Notes: generated by a model from the letters alone, not told the origin. Positions 25,375-38,429 are shown, counted from the stretch's first letter. The stretch: 64,000 nt of DNA from Brachypodius melanocephalos (GCA_013398615.1 VZSR01003807.1:2944307-3008306), one strand, 5' to 3'. A program made the numbers and translations.

Positions 25375-25485
25375 CAGAACCACCAAAAAGCAACATATCT
25401 ATTTGTTCCAAAAGATATATGCAGAAGGTATTGATTTGAGGGAAAAGTCCAAGAAGAGAAATTGCAGGAAAGCAATATAAAAACA
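25375..25485 (-). CDS. PCNX2: PCNX2 exon: membrane segment FLYCFPAISLLGLFPQINTF (111 nt, phase 1 to 1)
   Basis: The acceptor is TTTTTTCCCTTAG and the donor TCTG|GTAAGTAG. The peptide FLYCFPAISLLGLFPQINTF followed by CIYLLEQIDMLLFGGS matches the pecanex segment CFPxxxxxGLxPQxNTFxxYLxEQxDxxxFGG. It holds one hydrophobic span and the conserved PQINTF turn. The preceding Val codon is split G|TG across the 4.9-kb intron. Confidence 0.96.
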
Positions 25486-28400
25486 CTAAGGGAAAAAAAA
25501 AAAGTATTTTAGAACACATCCAATGTATGGAAAATAAAGAAATATGCATGACAGCAGAATAAGAAATTGTTGTAATAAATTCTGAAGATTATTCAAGTGA
25601 GCATACCTTAAGCTTAGCAGCAATGATTACACTTTGCTCCTCATGTATTCAAAATAAATAATGCTATTTTACATATAAGAAGCTAAAGCTCAGAGTTAAC
25701 TTTAAGATTGATTTTTGGATAAAAACAGTGGATAAAAAATAGCATTACATAGACTCCTTACTGCTTCTCAAATACTTTCAAGGTTATATTTGTCCCTTTC
25801 AAAGAGAGATTTTAATTTGCAGACTTTGGAACTCGAATCTGAGATGATTCAAGAACAGCTGTAACAATTCAATACAAACAATCAAAGAAAAATTTTAATG
25901 GTTAAGATCTGAAATATCTTGGCTGTCACAATATCCTGCCTCTCCCAGCAATCAAGAGCAGACACTTATAGCAGCCTCTAAAAATGAGGGAAACCTATAG
26001 CAAAGCTTCCTCAGAATATTCCGCCAGCTTCCAGTAGAATGCACTTTAACTTCACAGTAGTGAAAGAACATTTAAAACAGGAATGAAACTCAGGAGTAAA
26101 GCCCAGTCTTACAGCTTTACATGCTCTCCTTCTGAATAGAAATGCTAATTTTAATGGCTGCCTCATAGACAAGGAAAAGCAGGAGTCATAATTCAGGCAA
26201 TCATACCGCTAGTCTTACATTCTGTTCCCTTCCAGCAGTCCTCCTCCCCATTAATTCACTCTCAGCTCCACCATGGAAAATGCTAAGCACAGTTATGTAG
26301 CTAAGCATCTAAACACACACCTGACCCAACTGTAAACGTTCAAGGATACACACACATTTAACCACACTCTTACTGCTTCATTGTACTAGCACCACAATGT
26401 TCTGCATGGCAGAGAGAGGTGTGTGTCAGCCACTCTTCCTTGTAAATAAGCATGTCTTTGTTACTTTAGATCCTAGGAAGATTGCAGTTTCCTCCTATTC
26501 ATTCTCATAAAAACCAAATTAAACAAATCACTAGTACAACTTATTTCCCATTCCCCTGGTCAGATTTTTTGAGAAGGAAATAAAAGGATTTGTGTTCTTC
26601 GCAAAACGCTAATTTCACATCTGCCAGCTCATCTTCCTAAGGCATCTAGCTCTAAAAGGAAACAATACACCAAGTTTGATCTGACAGCTTTTATCTTTGC
26701 TGTGTTATACTCTACTGCTATCTAATACTGTAAATCTTGCTGAGAAAGTCCAACACAGGAGAGAAAACGACATGCTCAAGTGCTGAACATAGATAGCACG
26801 CGCTTAAGTATACCTGGATTCACAACGCACCTTCAACGCTACTTCCTGCTACGGGCGTATTTCATATGTATGAAAATGTAGAAGTGCTCTCTTCTCAGCC
26901 TTTTACATACAAATACCAATGTTAAATTCCTTTTCCTCTATCACTCTGCACACTTTTAGATATTCCACCAAGTCATGCCAAGGCAAGCAAGGACCACTCT
27001 TGAAGGCAGGCAAAACAGCATGACAGAAAGCTGCTCAGTAGGCCAGGTGGACCCACCACGGATTAACTATCACAAAAACACTGCTGAAACTCTCAGGAGA
27101 TATTGTTCCTTCAGCAAAGGATTTGCAGAACTGCCAGAACTCATCTTGGACTACTGACTTACAGCCAAAATGACTGCCTTTGTGGTAGCAACCTCAGAAA
27201 AAGTGGAATAAGAGCAGTGGAAGGAAGGATGAGATTAAAGAGTTGACAGTACACCAAGACATATAGAGGCAAATGTAAATAGGAAGGGAAAAGTTAGTTG
27301 ACTGTAAAACTGTCCTCACCTCACCCACTCTATTAATACCTTGAACAACCCTAGCAACTTCTTTAGCTAAGGCAGCTTAGTTTATCTCATCCTCCACCAA
27401 GGAGCACATCGGACAGGAAAATAAACAGTTGTCACCTACAGAAGGATTGAACTTAGAAGCAGCAGTTCCCCTTGTGGGAAGCAGACAATAAAAGTAACTG
27501 TTTAATCCTTTGAAATTGCACTATGAATTCCAGAGAGAATTTCTTTATGCATCACAAATTTTCATACAGACCCACACCACCTTTAAAAGCTGGACCACTA
27601 AGAGATCGCTATGCAAGCTGCTGCATTTAACACTGCAGATTTCCTCTAAACAGCACACATCATGTAAACGTGAGAGGGAAACACAAACTATGACTCTGGA
27701 AAAACTGTGCCTTTTCAGAAATGTGGAATGGCAAAAGCATGTTGCAAACATTTTAGACATTTAGAAAAAGATTATTTTTAAAAAAAATTATATATCAGAG
27801 TACTAAAATATGTTTTTTTCACAAGGAAAATAAAAAGTATTATTTCAGTAATAAAGACTCGGTTTGTTCTCCCACTCCTGAACATAGGAGAGCATAACAT
27901 TCATAGGCTTTCTTACCCTGACAGAAGTTCAATCACTGCTAAAAGGAGCACCCAGAGGACTCACTATCACAAAATTTTGCCACCTCCCAATTCTTAAGTC
28001 TTCTGAAATATCTGCCAAATAATTTCACTTACCTGTTGAATGTTTAAATGGTTTTATCACAAGAACTATCATACATAAAACACCCAACTACTTTTGTCAC
28101 TAACCACACCCATAGCTCCCAGTGACTGAGGTTGGTTGTCTGTGCCCTTACTTGCATTTCCTATGTTAATCTAGCAAAAATGTTAACTGAAATAAGAAAT
28201 TCAAGATGAAAATCACAGTCAGAATTAAAGCCATGAACCCAAATTAATAGAAATATAAATCAATAGCAGACTCATCACCAATTAAAAATAAAATAGAATC
28301 AGATAATAGAGTAGATTGAAAATAAATGAACGTGTTAAAAACCATGTTTCATAAGTAATTAGGTTACACATCTAACAAATCTGCAATTATTTTCTTTTAT

Positions 28401-30361
28401 GACCTTGTTTCAAGACTTTTATCAGAGTATGATATGCAGCATCACACTAGCTCGTTGGTACGTTCTATGATTTCCATGGCTTTTACTTTCTATTGTAATA
28501 AACACCTGAAATAAAAGACTTTTCCTTTCCTTGGTATTTTGCAACACACAGTCAAAAGCTCCTTGATTTCCAAACATATCAACTCCAAATACCACAATAA
28601 ATTATGAATAAATTACAATTCAAATATAAACTAAAAAGTCATCCTATGATGACAGACCAATAGAAAGAGATTAAAAATACCGAGCAAACAGGCAAAATTG
28701 CAAAACAGTAGTAAGACATTACTGGTATTGAGAGGCACCAACTTCCTTCATTATTTTATAGCTCAAACCAAATACTTCTACACCTTCATAACCTAAGAGA
28801 ATCTACACTAAAAATGCAGCAAGATGGCACAGGATGCCAGACTGCCATGCTTACAGAGGTCATTGCACTGGGAACAATTGCAAGGAGTCACAGCAGCCAG
28901 AAGTTAGAACTCCCAAGGAATAGCCAAAACAGCACCAAACATCACTTGAACCAATACACCTTGGCAAAACAAGAACAGGGGACAGGCAAAGGGAAAGCAT
29001 TTATTTTCTCTTTCTCATTAAACACACACCAGCTAGGGAGATGAGCCTGTATTTCCCCTCTCCCCCACCCCCTCCTGCTTCAAGAATTTGCTCTGCCATC
29101 TCTTTTGAGACCAGTCAAAATTAACACATTTATACCCACACTTTGTTTTCTTATGCTGGTTGCTATAGTTTTTCATTTATCCCTATCCCAAGTGTCATCT
29201 ACGATTCTTGTTGAATTATTTATCAGCATTTTTACTACTCACCTTTGACAGACAGAGAAAATAAGATGTAAGGAGAAACTTAAATGAGACCAAGAGAAAG
29301 TAATGAAAAAAGCTAATTATAATAAGTGAGACGCATCTCTTCATGTTCCCTGTTTCTGGTGAGAAGAACTGGGAGCCACAGTACCCATGTTAAGGACCAG
29401 GAGGCTTTCCTAAAAATAGTGTGCCTTTCAGGCAGTAAGTGTGACCTGAGTATGGCAAAAAGCAAGCACAACAGTCACAAGTGAACAAAGACCTTGAAGG
29501 TCATACTCTATATGACAAAAACGGGTTTTTTTCTACTACATTAGGTTCTTGTGGTTCTAAATTCACAAACCAACAGGCCATCTTTGGTACCCTACAACAC
29601 ATCTTTCCAGGAAATTTTCACAATTTTTACAGTAAATCTCACATTTCCTACTTTGTACCTTAACGGTTTTGCACTACTCATGGGAGCGCAGTCCGGCACC
29701 AGCTCAGCTGGTGTAACATCACAGTTACAGACTGTGAGGTGCAACAGGAAGAAGTGTCCTGACAGAACAGGGTAATGTCAGCTGCGGCCACTCCAAATTA
29801 GTGCCAAGGGATCATCAGACAGTGATGAGGCAATATCTGAATGTCCTCAGCAACCCCAGAACATGATTCTAGAAGGAAACAGGTTAAAAGAGCTGCTGCA
29901 GAGTGGCTGCTCCACACTAACTGGTCACATGGACAGTATGATTTAACTAAACCAAGATAAAGCACTTTCTTCTTGATCAGACGATTGATGCCCATCTGAG
30001 GAACTGGCATGGATTAGCTTCCAGGCATTAAATTTAAAACTCAAGTTATCCTGCAGTAACTGCTCCACACAGGCAAGTCATTACAAAGATTAACTGCATT
30101 CCACACATGATGACTTTTGCTAATAACATCAGTGACTTTTAGTTTTCTATGGAGACATTTCTATGAGCCTCATTTCATTAAGAACTCCTTTTGCATGAGA
30201 GAAGGTTGCCAGCTGCCCCCCACCCCATCTTAAGTCATTCCAAATGTTTCTATCAATTTGATTTCGAGTTGTGCCTCCATAACTTGCATTTGATTGCCAG
30301 CATGGGAAAACAGACTCGCACATTATTCCTTTTTTCAGTCCTAGGAAAAATATTGACTCAC
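25486..30361. other. PCNX2 intron, 4876 bp
   Basis: No repeat element or coding segment could be recognised. A near-palindrome CACCAGCTCAGCTGGTG sits at 29698-29714. The open frames at 27510-27764 and 29481-29775 show no supporting features. Confidence 0.75.
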
Positions 30362-30533
30362 CTATTACATGATCTCTGGCTGACTGGAGGGATCTGGGTG
30401 AGAAGAGCTTCAGGCCATACATTGTATAAACAGGAGGATTTGTGTCTTTAGACCCAGCATCTAGCAGCAAAATAAGGCCACACAATATACAAAAATATAC
30501 AGGTCTGCTGTAGATTATGATTTTATTGTGTCC
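30362..30533 (-). CDS. PCNX2: PCNX2 exon: membrane segment YSRPVYFCILCGLILLLD (172 nt, phase 0 to 1)
   Basis: The acceptor is GGTTTCTTTCTTCCAG and the donor ATAG|GTGAGT. The peptide is GHNKIIIYSRPVYFCILCGL, ILLLDAGSKDTNPPVYTMYG, LKLFSPRSLQSARDHVI plus a split Val codon. YSRPVYFCxxCGLIxLLD is strictly pecanex. The hydrophobic segment covers roughly residues 12-25 of the exon. The loop after it (DAGSKDTNPPVYT) is the variable part. The surrounding open frame extends further both ways but is intronic outside these limits. Confidence 0.96.
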
Positions 30534-32169
30534 CTGGAAGAAAGAAACCAAAAAGTTAGAAGTTTATGTTCATTCTTCTACTGCATGCACTGTATTACCC
30601 TGGAGAGAGGGTCAGAGGTCAGACAAAATATTTTAATGACTTATACATAATAATTAGTAATAAAAATGTTACAAGGTATTTTATCTTCTCCGGAGGAGAC
30701 TTTCAAAAGGCACAATTGAGCAGTTAAGACAGACTGCAGCAATCATTCATGCTTTTGAAAACCTACCCTTCTAGACCTTTCAAAACATACTAATCCCAGG
30801 AATCATCATTTTCTGTGGAGAAAAAAATCCTCAATCTGTCTGAATCTTTCTTTTCAGTAGAAAAATAATTTTTCTCTACATTTCTTTTATTTTAATGAAC
30901 ATCTGCTTCAGGTGGCTTGACTTTTTTTTAACTTTATGAAATATAAAGTTTATTTAATTTTTAATTGAATCTTGGGAAGAAAAAAATGTAATAGAGCATA
31001 TCCCCCGTACAGTGTGAGGCATAGGCATGAACTTTTTTCATCAGTTTAATTTTTTCATTTCTTTGAACCACTTGACAGCAAATCAGCATACCTTCTGAAG
31101 GGAGTACACTCATCAGCAGTTTCTGGCCTGCTTCTCATGAAGCACTTTGAAATGATGATCCAAAGGAATCAGGATGTGGAAGGAATCTCATCTGATGTCT
31201 TTCACACACTTGATTCCCGCTAATCCTACAAAACACTCTTGTGGGGCTGCAGGCCAGGGAAACTAATGGACACTTAAGAAGAACCTTAATAGTTCTCCTG
31301 GTAGCAAACTTAAGGGTAACTTAGACATTTTAAACACCAATGAGCCAAAAGACTGCTTGAGTGTGAAAAGCCAGGAGCGAAGTGACAAGAATCCAAGTTT
31401 GTCGTGCATAAAGCTGCCGTGCAACTGTTCTTATTTGAAAAATGTAATTTAAGTTAGTATAATAAAAGATCATGTCTTTTTTTGAGTCTACTCACTGACT
31501 TGAAACTGTGGCTGTGCTTGTTTGGCTGCCAGCCAACCTCGTATGTTAGATTGCTATTAACTGATCTGTACTCTCTTTTGGGATCAATCAGTTAACAAGG
31601 TGGCAGATTACAGGGAACTGGTGGGCTTACATCGTGCCTCACATCCATGGAATATGAAACAAGTCAGGGACACAAATCCCGATTGTTTAATCAATTTCAA
31701 TTTTACTACTGCTTTTTTTTTCTTTTTTTTTTTTAAATAGGACACACGTCCACAAAATAATTCACAGAGAATTATAAAGATAAAAATACAACTTTAAAAA
31801 AGAAAAATAATTTGAACTATTACTTTCTGACCTTTTTTAAACTTCAGTTCATTTATGTAATGAGCTGTGCCTTAGATGAAGAAACCAATAAATATGCACC
31901 TAAACAGTTGCTTCATGTTTTATATCCTGACGTTCAGTCCAGATCAAAGTCTGTTTCATTGTGATGTTACATTCTTCTCTTACCTCTTCAACTATGGAAG
32001 TCAGTTTCATCTTTGCATGGTGATTACTTGAAGGCAGCTGGGTAAGACAGTTGATGACTACAAGCCCAGAGGTTTAAGTCTGCACACCTTGCAGTTCCAT
32101 GCAGAATACTGACACACTCAATTAGGATTACAGTGCATATTTAACTCATACTTCTAAAGTAGTTTATGG

Positions 32170-32832
32170 TGCACCGGGTGAAGAACTGGCTGAAAGGGCT
32201 GCAGTGAAAGCGGCCACATCTGGCTGGTGACCCATCAGCAGTGAAGTTCCTCAGGGCTCCGTTCTAGAGCCAGTTCTGCTCAAGAGATTATCAATGTAGG
32301 AACTGAATGCACCATTTAGCAAGTTTGCCAAAGATACCAATCCTGGAGGTGCTGTTGGCTGTGTTGAGGGTCAGGTATCTTTGCAGAGGGAACTAGATAG
32401 ACTGGAACATTGGGCAGTGATTAACATGATGCTGTGTTAGATCCTGCTCCTAGGATGCACTAATGCTGGGCACAAGTATAAATTGTGAGATGAGTGGCAG
32501 GTAAGCAGCCCTGCAGAAGGGGACGTAGGTGTGCTGCTCGCCAGCAGGTTCAGGGTGACTCTGCTGTGAGAGCCAACAGCCAAGACGGAAAACTGCATCT
32601 GGGATGCATCAAGAACAGCAACGTGAGCTGGTCAGGAGGTGATTATTGAAAAGGTGGTCAAACACAGGAGCAGGCTTCCTAGAGAGGTGGTTGATGACCC
32701 AAGCCTGGCAGTATTTAGAAGAGGCATTTGGGCAATGCTCTTAACAACTTGTGTTGACCTTTGGTCAGCCCTGAAGTGGTCAAGCAATGGCACTGGATGA
32801 TCATTGTAGGTCACTTCTATCTTAGAATAGAC
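32170..32832 (+). mobile_element. CR1-type LINE fragment, plus orientation, internally deleted
   Basis: The left part follows the end of the CR1 reverse-transcriptase frame and the following region: CCTCAGGGCTCCGTTCTAGA, AGCAAGTTTGCCAAAGATAC, GGGAACTAGATAGACTGGAA. After GGTCAGGAGGTGATTATTGA (about 32630) the text jumps to CTTCCTAGAGAGGTGGTTGA and the 3' end (TGATCATTGTAGGTCACTTC). A few hundred bases usually present between these parts are missing. The reading frame is broken throughout. It is antisense to PCNX2. Confidence 0.85.
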
Positions 32833-33321
32833 TAATTCAATCACTCTTACCATCCTAACTACAGTAATGCCACTTATCACTGAGGAAGGAGATTCCAGAG
32901 GTTTTCTGAAAGCTGCAAAATGTGAGCAAATACTACCTTCTCTGATTTTCAGGAGGTGGTAGTGGGTACTGAGAGAGAATCCTGAAATCTTTCTACAATC
33001 TTATCAGCAATACACTCAGAAGGACAGTGTCTGCACAGCTCTTGCACTGCTTGGGATATCCTCAAACAGAATGAGCTTCCTAGAGCACAGCAAATACCCC
33101 AGTCCTCACATCTGGGGAACATGCAACGCAACACAAGAAAGAGGAACTGCTGCAAGTAATAGTGTAGTATTTCACTGTCATTTGCATCCTTCATGTGAGG
33201 GGCACTATTTAGGACAGGACTGGTTTGAGGGCAACAGTGGACACCTTCTGGAAAAGAGAGGATAACTTTCCAAAAGTCACAGATGGGGGATAGACATTAC
33301 ATTTAATTTTTTAAGGTTTTA

Positions 33322-33339
33322 GAAACAAACAAACAAACA
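33322..33339. repeat. (AAAC)n short tandem repeat
   Basis: AAACAAACAAACAAACA, about four units. Confidence 0.9.
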
Positions 33340-36300
33340 GAAAAATAGGAGCAAAGCCCTCCTGTACCTGCCACTGACAGACAAAGCTAGGCCGCCCTTC
33401 ACCAAAATGAGCATGTGGCAGCACAACCTGTTTAATGAGGTATTTTAGATAATAAGGGCTCATTTTGTTTTACTAGGCAAGCTCACCAAATTTTGACAGG
33501 CAAAACTGATTTAATCTTGGTGAAATGACTCCACTCTGCATTCTTGTTTAGAAGAATTTAAATAATGAAGAAGAATTCCTTTTATATTTTACATCTCATT
33601 TGTTAAACAATCTTTTTTTCCTTCACTGATTAAATTTTCAGTGAAAGCTCTATCTTTCCCAAAGTCTGCTAAAAAAGTCACTTTTTTCATGTCCATGTTT
33701 CTCATTAATATGTTTCAGATACATATTCACATCTTACCAATACAGCAGTGATGCATCTCATATTTCTATAAAAATATTAAGACTTTCAACAAAGAATAAT
33801 TTCACAAACACTTTCATTTACTAAAACAGCAGTTTTAACTGCAAAGTATTTTGATGGGAAAATTTTAGAAAGATCTGATTTTTTTTTTTTTTCATTTGTG
33901 GGTGCACACATGTAAGAGGAGAAAGACAGAAGGCTTTTTTATATAAAGAAATGTGCATGTGCTCAGTTCTACAGAAACGCTTACATGGACAAATTAAAAA
34001 TACTTTAGAAGTGCCTTTTGGGATTTAGGAAACTCCTATGATAGCTACACAACCAAGTTAGCTATCTGCTTTGGCACATAACAGGACTGAGACAATTACT
34101 TTATGCAAGAGATTTTCTAAATCTTGTTAAAAGCATGACTGCAATCTTTCAAGCTCAAATGCCTTTGAAAGCCCAAGCGAGATCCTGAGCTATACAGGTG
34201 TCTTATGAGGTACTCAGAGACAAGCTCTCCTGATCCTTCTATAGAGCCTTTTACTAAATGTAAAACCTTGGCTAAGGTTTTTCTAAAATCTCTGAATGCA
34301 CATGACAAGGATCTCTTGGATCTCTGAATTTTTATATCCTGCAGTCACCAGCAGGTTGCTTGTATCAGGTCACTAACAGCAAAATATAACACCCTTTGGA
34401 ATGGACTTGATTTTCTTCTCTCCACCACTCCAGTGAGGAGGCTCTTCCCAAATTTCACCATCCCAGATCCATGTACCCCTGTGTAAACAGCAGCTAAAGG
34501 TCACCAGCTCTCAGTGAGCCAGAACTGGAAAGGCTAAAACTCCAGCTGACAGGAAAATTAGACTCTCATCTTATAGCAGGCACCAGTACTAAACCCGCAG
34601 CAACAATAAATGCCAGTTTTTCCTCAACAGCAGCAAGCAAATACATTGGCACTCAGGAGGAGTTTGGAACAAAAGCTTATGGCATCTCTAGGTACTGTGT
34701 TTCAGAGTTCACTGGATGCTATTTTAAAGCACTCTTTCAAAATGCTACAGAGATGACAAAGTCACAAAGTCTCACCTAACAGTAACAAACTCTGGACATG
34801 ATTCAGGGAAGAAGTCTGGAAACTCCTCAGCAGTCATGGCTAGTGTAAGGCATTAGTGGCTACTCACGGATCCACGAATAGAACTTAATTCACTGTGCAG
34901 ATCTGAGGCTCATGATGGTTTGTTTCACACTCAAAAAAATCTCACCTGGATTTTCATTCATGGGGATCATATAGATCTTTAATCCCTCTGTTGTTATGCA
35001 TCCTTACATTAACATCAAGAGACGTTATTCTCTTTAAATTTAATGCAGTCACATGAATTATGAAACAGTACATGGAGTATCTCTTCTTGCCTTCTCATTG
35101 TCCTATTTCTGAGGTGCTTAGTAGCTCAAGCAAGCCTTTACAAATACCTACTGTGTGAAAAAGCTATAACGCAGAAATTGCTAATCTATTTTACCATGAC
35201 ATCTCCCCCTTTAAAAACCCTTAGTGGAAAAACTTCCTAAATTTTATTTCTATTGGAGTTTGTATATTGCACCAAAAGTTTGCAAAGAGAGTATCCCTAA
35301 TAAAGTTATAGGAAAGAAAAGGAAGATGGGAATACACCTATTGTTACTTTGTTCCACTGCTGCATGACTTAAACAATACGATACAGAGAATAACACTTGT
35401 AATAGTACTGTGAGAACCTGAAATTCAGACCTGGATTCTGCACAAAAAAAAAGTTCTCTTTAAACACTACCTTGTGTTTAATACTATAAAAACATATGGG
35501 CTGGATAGGTTCATAATGAAGTTTTGATTAAACTGTTTGCCGCCCACTTTAAACAAACCTACACATTACTAATGTCTGATTAAGCACAAGCTATTTTATT
35601 ACAGTTCACGTGATTATATCTAGACAGATGCCAGTTGAGCTGACAAATTATATTATTTTACTCAGAAGATCCCCCAACTTTTGACTGAGGTTGCACTACT
35701 TCTTTAATGTATTGAAAGTATTATCCTACAATGGGTAAGTTGCTGTTTATTACCTTTCTCTACTTTTTATGCAGACAGATATGTCCTATGAATGCATTAT
35801 AACTAAAACCACCATAAACTTCATCTCTTAATAACTGGCATGGAAAAGAAATTGAGAATCTTCTGAAATCTGTCTAGTGAAGGGTGTAGCATAAATAACA
35901 TAAATTTCAAGTTCAGCCTGTATTTCTAGCCTCTAAACTGACAAAAATAATTGTTCCCTGCCAAAGGGAACTGATGCAGTAGCAGATCTGAAGTTTTCAA
36001 CACGTCATTTTTGAAACCTGAGGGAAGAGAAGGTATCCTGAGAAATATTCAAAGAGCTTAATAGGAAACATAAGCAACTAGCATCCAAATGTAAAAGAAA
36101 GGAAGAGGCATTATGGCCACTGAAATGTCTTCCAAAATCCACAAACCAAAAATGCTGAGACACCATGACAGGTGGAGTGGTAAGGCTGCAGTTGTAGGAT
36201 GATGCCCCTAGATAGATTTGTGTAAAGAACTGGTTTTCTGCAATGTGGTTGGCACCATCAGATTTCTTAGATATATCCAATTTTTAAAAAAAGATAGCAA

Positions 36301-36491
36301 TCAGCAAGGATCCTTACATCCTGCATTCACTCCAAGATTTGGCCATTTTTTCAGGACACAAGCACAGAAACTGTGACTATATTGTAAAAAGGGAAAGAAA
36401 ACACCTGTGCCATTCGATGTGCTAATAACACTTTCAATAAATAAATCTTCAGTAGCAGATTAAAAAAAAAAATCAACCCTCAATTTCAAAG

Positions 36492-36516
36492 AGGAAAAAA
36501 AAAAAAGAAAAAAAAT
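36492..36516. repeat. A-rich tract
   Basis: Poly(A) with one G interruption, close to the 3' end of the large intron in plus coordinates. Confidence 0.85.
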
Positions 36517-36876
36517 CCCAACTGAGCAACAACAGAGCTGCTAGTCTGGAACTTCAGCTCTTTTCTGTCTGTTTCTAAAGGAGAGCAAAGGAAAGGTTTG
36601 TGTGATGTCACAGGATCGAACATCAGCAAGACAGTCTGGATGAACTTTCTACTGCACATATTAAAAAGAAAAAGCACTTTTCTAATAGCAGTGATAAATT
36701 CAAATAGCTTTAAAATAATTAAACCTAATACAAAGTCTTGAAATCACAGATGTCTTTTTCATAAATCAGTTAGAACAGCAAATGACTAATGCTCGTGTTT
36801 CCCTGAACAGCCAGTTGTTTCACAGTACACAAGTGATAATAGAGGAGAAAGACTTGTTTTACTGACTGAGACTTAC

Positions 36877-36909
36877 ATGTATTGGTGAAGCAGGATCAGG
36901 TTGAACACT
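36877..36909 (-). CDS. PCNX2: PCNX2 33-nt microexon SVQPDPASPIH (phase 0 to 0)
   Basis: The exon lies between the acceptor TTTTGTTTTTAG and the strong donor CAT|GTAAGT. It codes exactly SVQPDPASPIH, the loop between the second and third membrane segments of the core; PCNX1 has SVQPDSSSPRH at the same place. It is too short for ordinary open-reading-frame calls but is certain from sequence identity, splice sites and phase. Confidence 0.95.
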
Positions 36910-37008
36910 CTAAAAACAAAACAGAAAAAAAAGATGTTTGCTTACAGGATTTTTTCTGCATAGAAGTTAGAAGAGAATTCAGCAATTGGCTGTGAACTTG
37001 AGTCGTAC
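36910..37008. other. PCNX2 intron, 99 bp
   Basis: A very short intron between the two-segment exon and the 33-nt microexon. In gene orientation it runs from GTACGACTC to TTTTGTTTTTAG. Confidence 0.9.
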
Positions 37009-37162
37009 CTTGAGCAGAGAATACTGGCAGCTGGCCATGACGAGACAGAACAACAGAACCCAAATGTCTTTACAGAAGCCCTGGTTCAGAGTCAGGAATC
37101 CAAGAAGTGAAACAAGAACTACTAGAAGGACAGCAAACACATTTTCCTTTATATCTTCTGTC
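37009..37162 (-). CDS. PCNX2: PCNX2 exon: two transmembrane segments (154 nt, phase 2 to 0)
   Basis: The acceptor is TTTTATTCACACAG; the first base G completes the Arg codon. The peptide TEDIKENVFAVLLVVLVSLL, GFLTLNQGFCKDIWVLLFCL, VMASCQYSLLK contains two hydrophobic segments joined by a short NQGFCKD loop, matching the pecanex pair that ends in ASCQYSLLK. The donor is CAAG|GTACGA. Only 99 bp separate it from the next, 33-nt exon. Confidence 0.96.
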
Positions 37163-38283
37163 CTGTGTGAATAAAAGTGTTGGAGAAGTACAAATATTTA
37201 TAGATTCATTAGAGCAAGGCAAGTGCATTTGTAGCTGGTATGAACTGTCAGTGCTGCAGCTACCAGAATTCACTGGATCCCATAACTACATTTCAAGAGT
37301 ATTTCATCCCCATGCCAAAAACCTTATCCAAAATGACAGCTAAAATGTATAAGGAAAAAAGCCATATGCACTGAAGTCTAATATCCCTTCCTATCTCACC
37401 TCCCAATTAGAATTCCACAATGGAGATGATTTGAATGTAGAAAAGTTTATACTTATAAAACCACAAACAAAAGCATAAAAAAACCCCAACACATGAACAA
37501 CTACAAATAAAATCAAACACCCAAACACTTTTAAATGAGGAAATAAGGCATTCCATTAATGAAAAATATACATCTGACAACAAAGAACTGCATGAAAGAC
37601 CAAATTTGTCATCTGATGTTTTATTTATCTGTTCTGCTAGAACGTGGAAGCTGAGATAAAAAAAAGTGTTAATATTCAGGATGTAACAAAAGAGCTTATC
37701 AGCAGAAAAGATTCCCATGCAATTGAAACACAGAGATAAGACACCACAGATAAGTAAATATCTGCTCTGGACCTAAAACTCCCTGACAAGTAGCCTGATT
37801 TCTGCATCAGGTAAAACTGTCATCTGAAATTTCTGCTGTGGAGCCCATGTTAAACCCATATGGCACAGCATCCCCAACAGAAGCAGAGACAAAACTGAAC
37901 TGGAACAGAGGCAGCAGCTCAAAAATCTTCACCTGAACACCATTTTATAAATAATTTTCTTTTTTTAAAGATTGGAGTACTTAGTTTACAATACCCTGGG
38001 ACTGTTCTACTTCTGATTTTCTCATCAGAAATCACCAGACCTATAACATCTGTGAATCAAATCACAGACTGGTCTACAAGCCTGGTACTCACATGAATCA
38101 GTCTCTACCTGAAGACAAAGGGTTGCAAGAATCACTGAAATCACCCTGAATTTCAACTTAAAGCAAAACCACATCTATCTACTCAATCTGAATTCTCCTT
38201 ATCTAGTGGTCAGCATTGCTTCACGGACATGTGGAGCCACCCACTGCAACACTACATAGAGCAACTTTAAAAAAACAGCTTAC
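37163..38283. other. PCNX2 intron, 1121 bp
   Basis: No recognisable repeat. The 103-codon minus-strand open frame at 37407-37718 is AT-driven and unsupported. Confidence 0.8.
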
Positions 38284-38426
38284 CTGTCCAACAATGCCAA
38301 CAAGGTAAGACGATCATACCAGACTTTAATCCACTTGCCAGGAAATATCACAAATCTGTAAAACTGCCTGTTCAGCTTCCGTTGTGCTGAAGAACATGAA
38401 GAATCCTCAGGGTCCTGGCTGGGCTG
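38284..38426 (-). CDS. PCNX2: PCNX2 exon: entry to membrane core, WIKVWYDRLTLLALLDR (143 or 140 nt)
   Basis: The peptide starts QPSQDPEDSSCSSAQRKLN, continues RQFYRFVIFPGKWIKVW and ends YDRLTLLALLD with a split Arg codon AG|G. The stretch WIKVWYDRLTLLALLDR is a pecanex hallmark (PCNX1 has WIGINFDRLTLLALFDR). The donor is ACAG|GTAAGC. The acceptor TTTTTATAGCAG is a second tandem NAG site: using TAG includes the leading Gln, using CAG leaves it out, with the frame kept. Confidence 0.95.
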
Positions 38427-38429
38427 CTA
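38424..38429 (-). other. NAGNAG tandem 3' splice acceptor (TAGCAG)
   Basis: The minus-strand intron ends TTTTTATAGCAG before CCCAGCC. Splicing after TAG starts the exon at 38426 with a Gln codon; splicing after CAG starts it at 38423 without it. Both are phase 0. From my recollection of the mammalian protein, the longer form keeps alignment length (R-x-x-S-Q). Confidence 0.7.

Larger units (their letters stand above)
30534..36876. other. PCNX2 intron, 6343 bp
   Basis: Contains a large CR1 fragment (32170-32832), an (AAAC)n tract at 33322-33339, T runs at 31711-31735 and 33879-33892, and an A-rich tract at 36492-36516. Nothing coding was recognised. Confidence 0.75.

Noticed and set aside
30147..30551. 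134-codon minus-strand open frame taken whole as coding
   Set aside because: Only 30362-30533 is an exon. The frame after the GTGAGT donor and before the TTCCAG acceptor is intronic.
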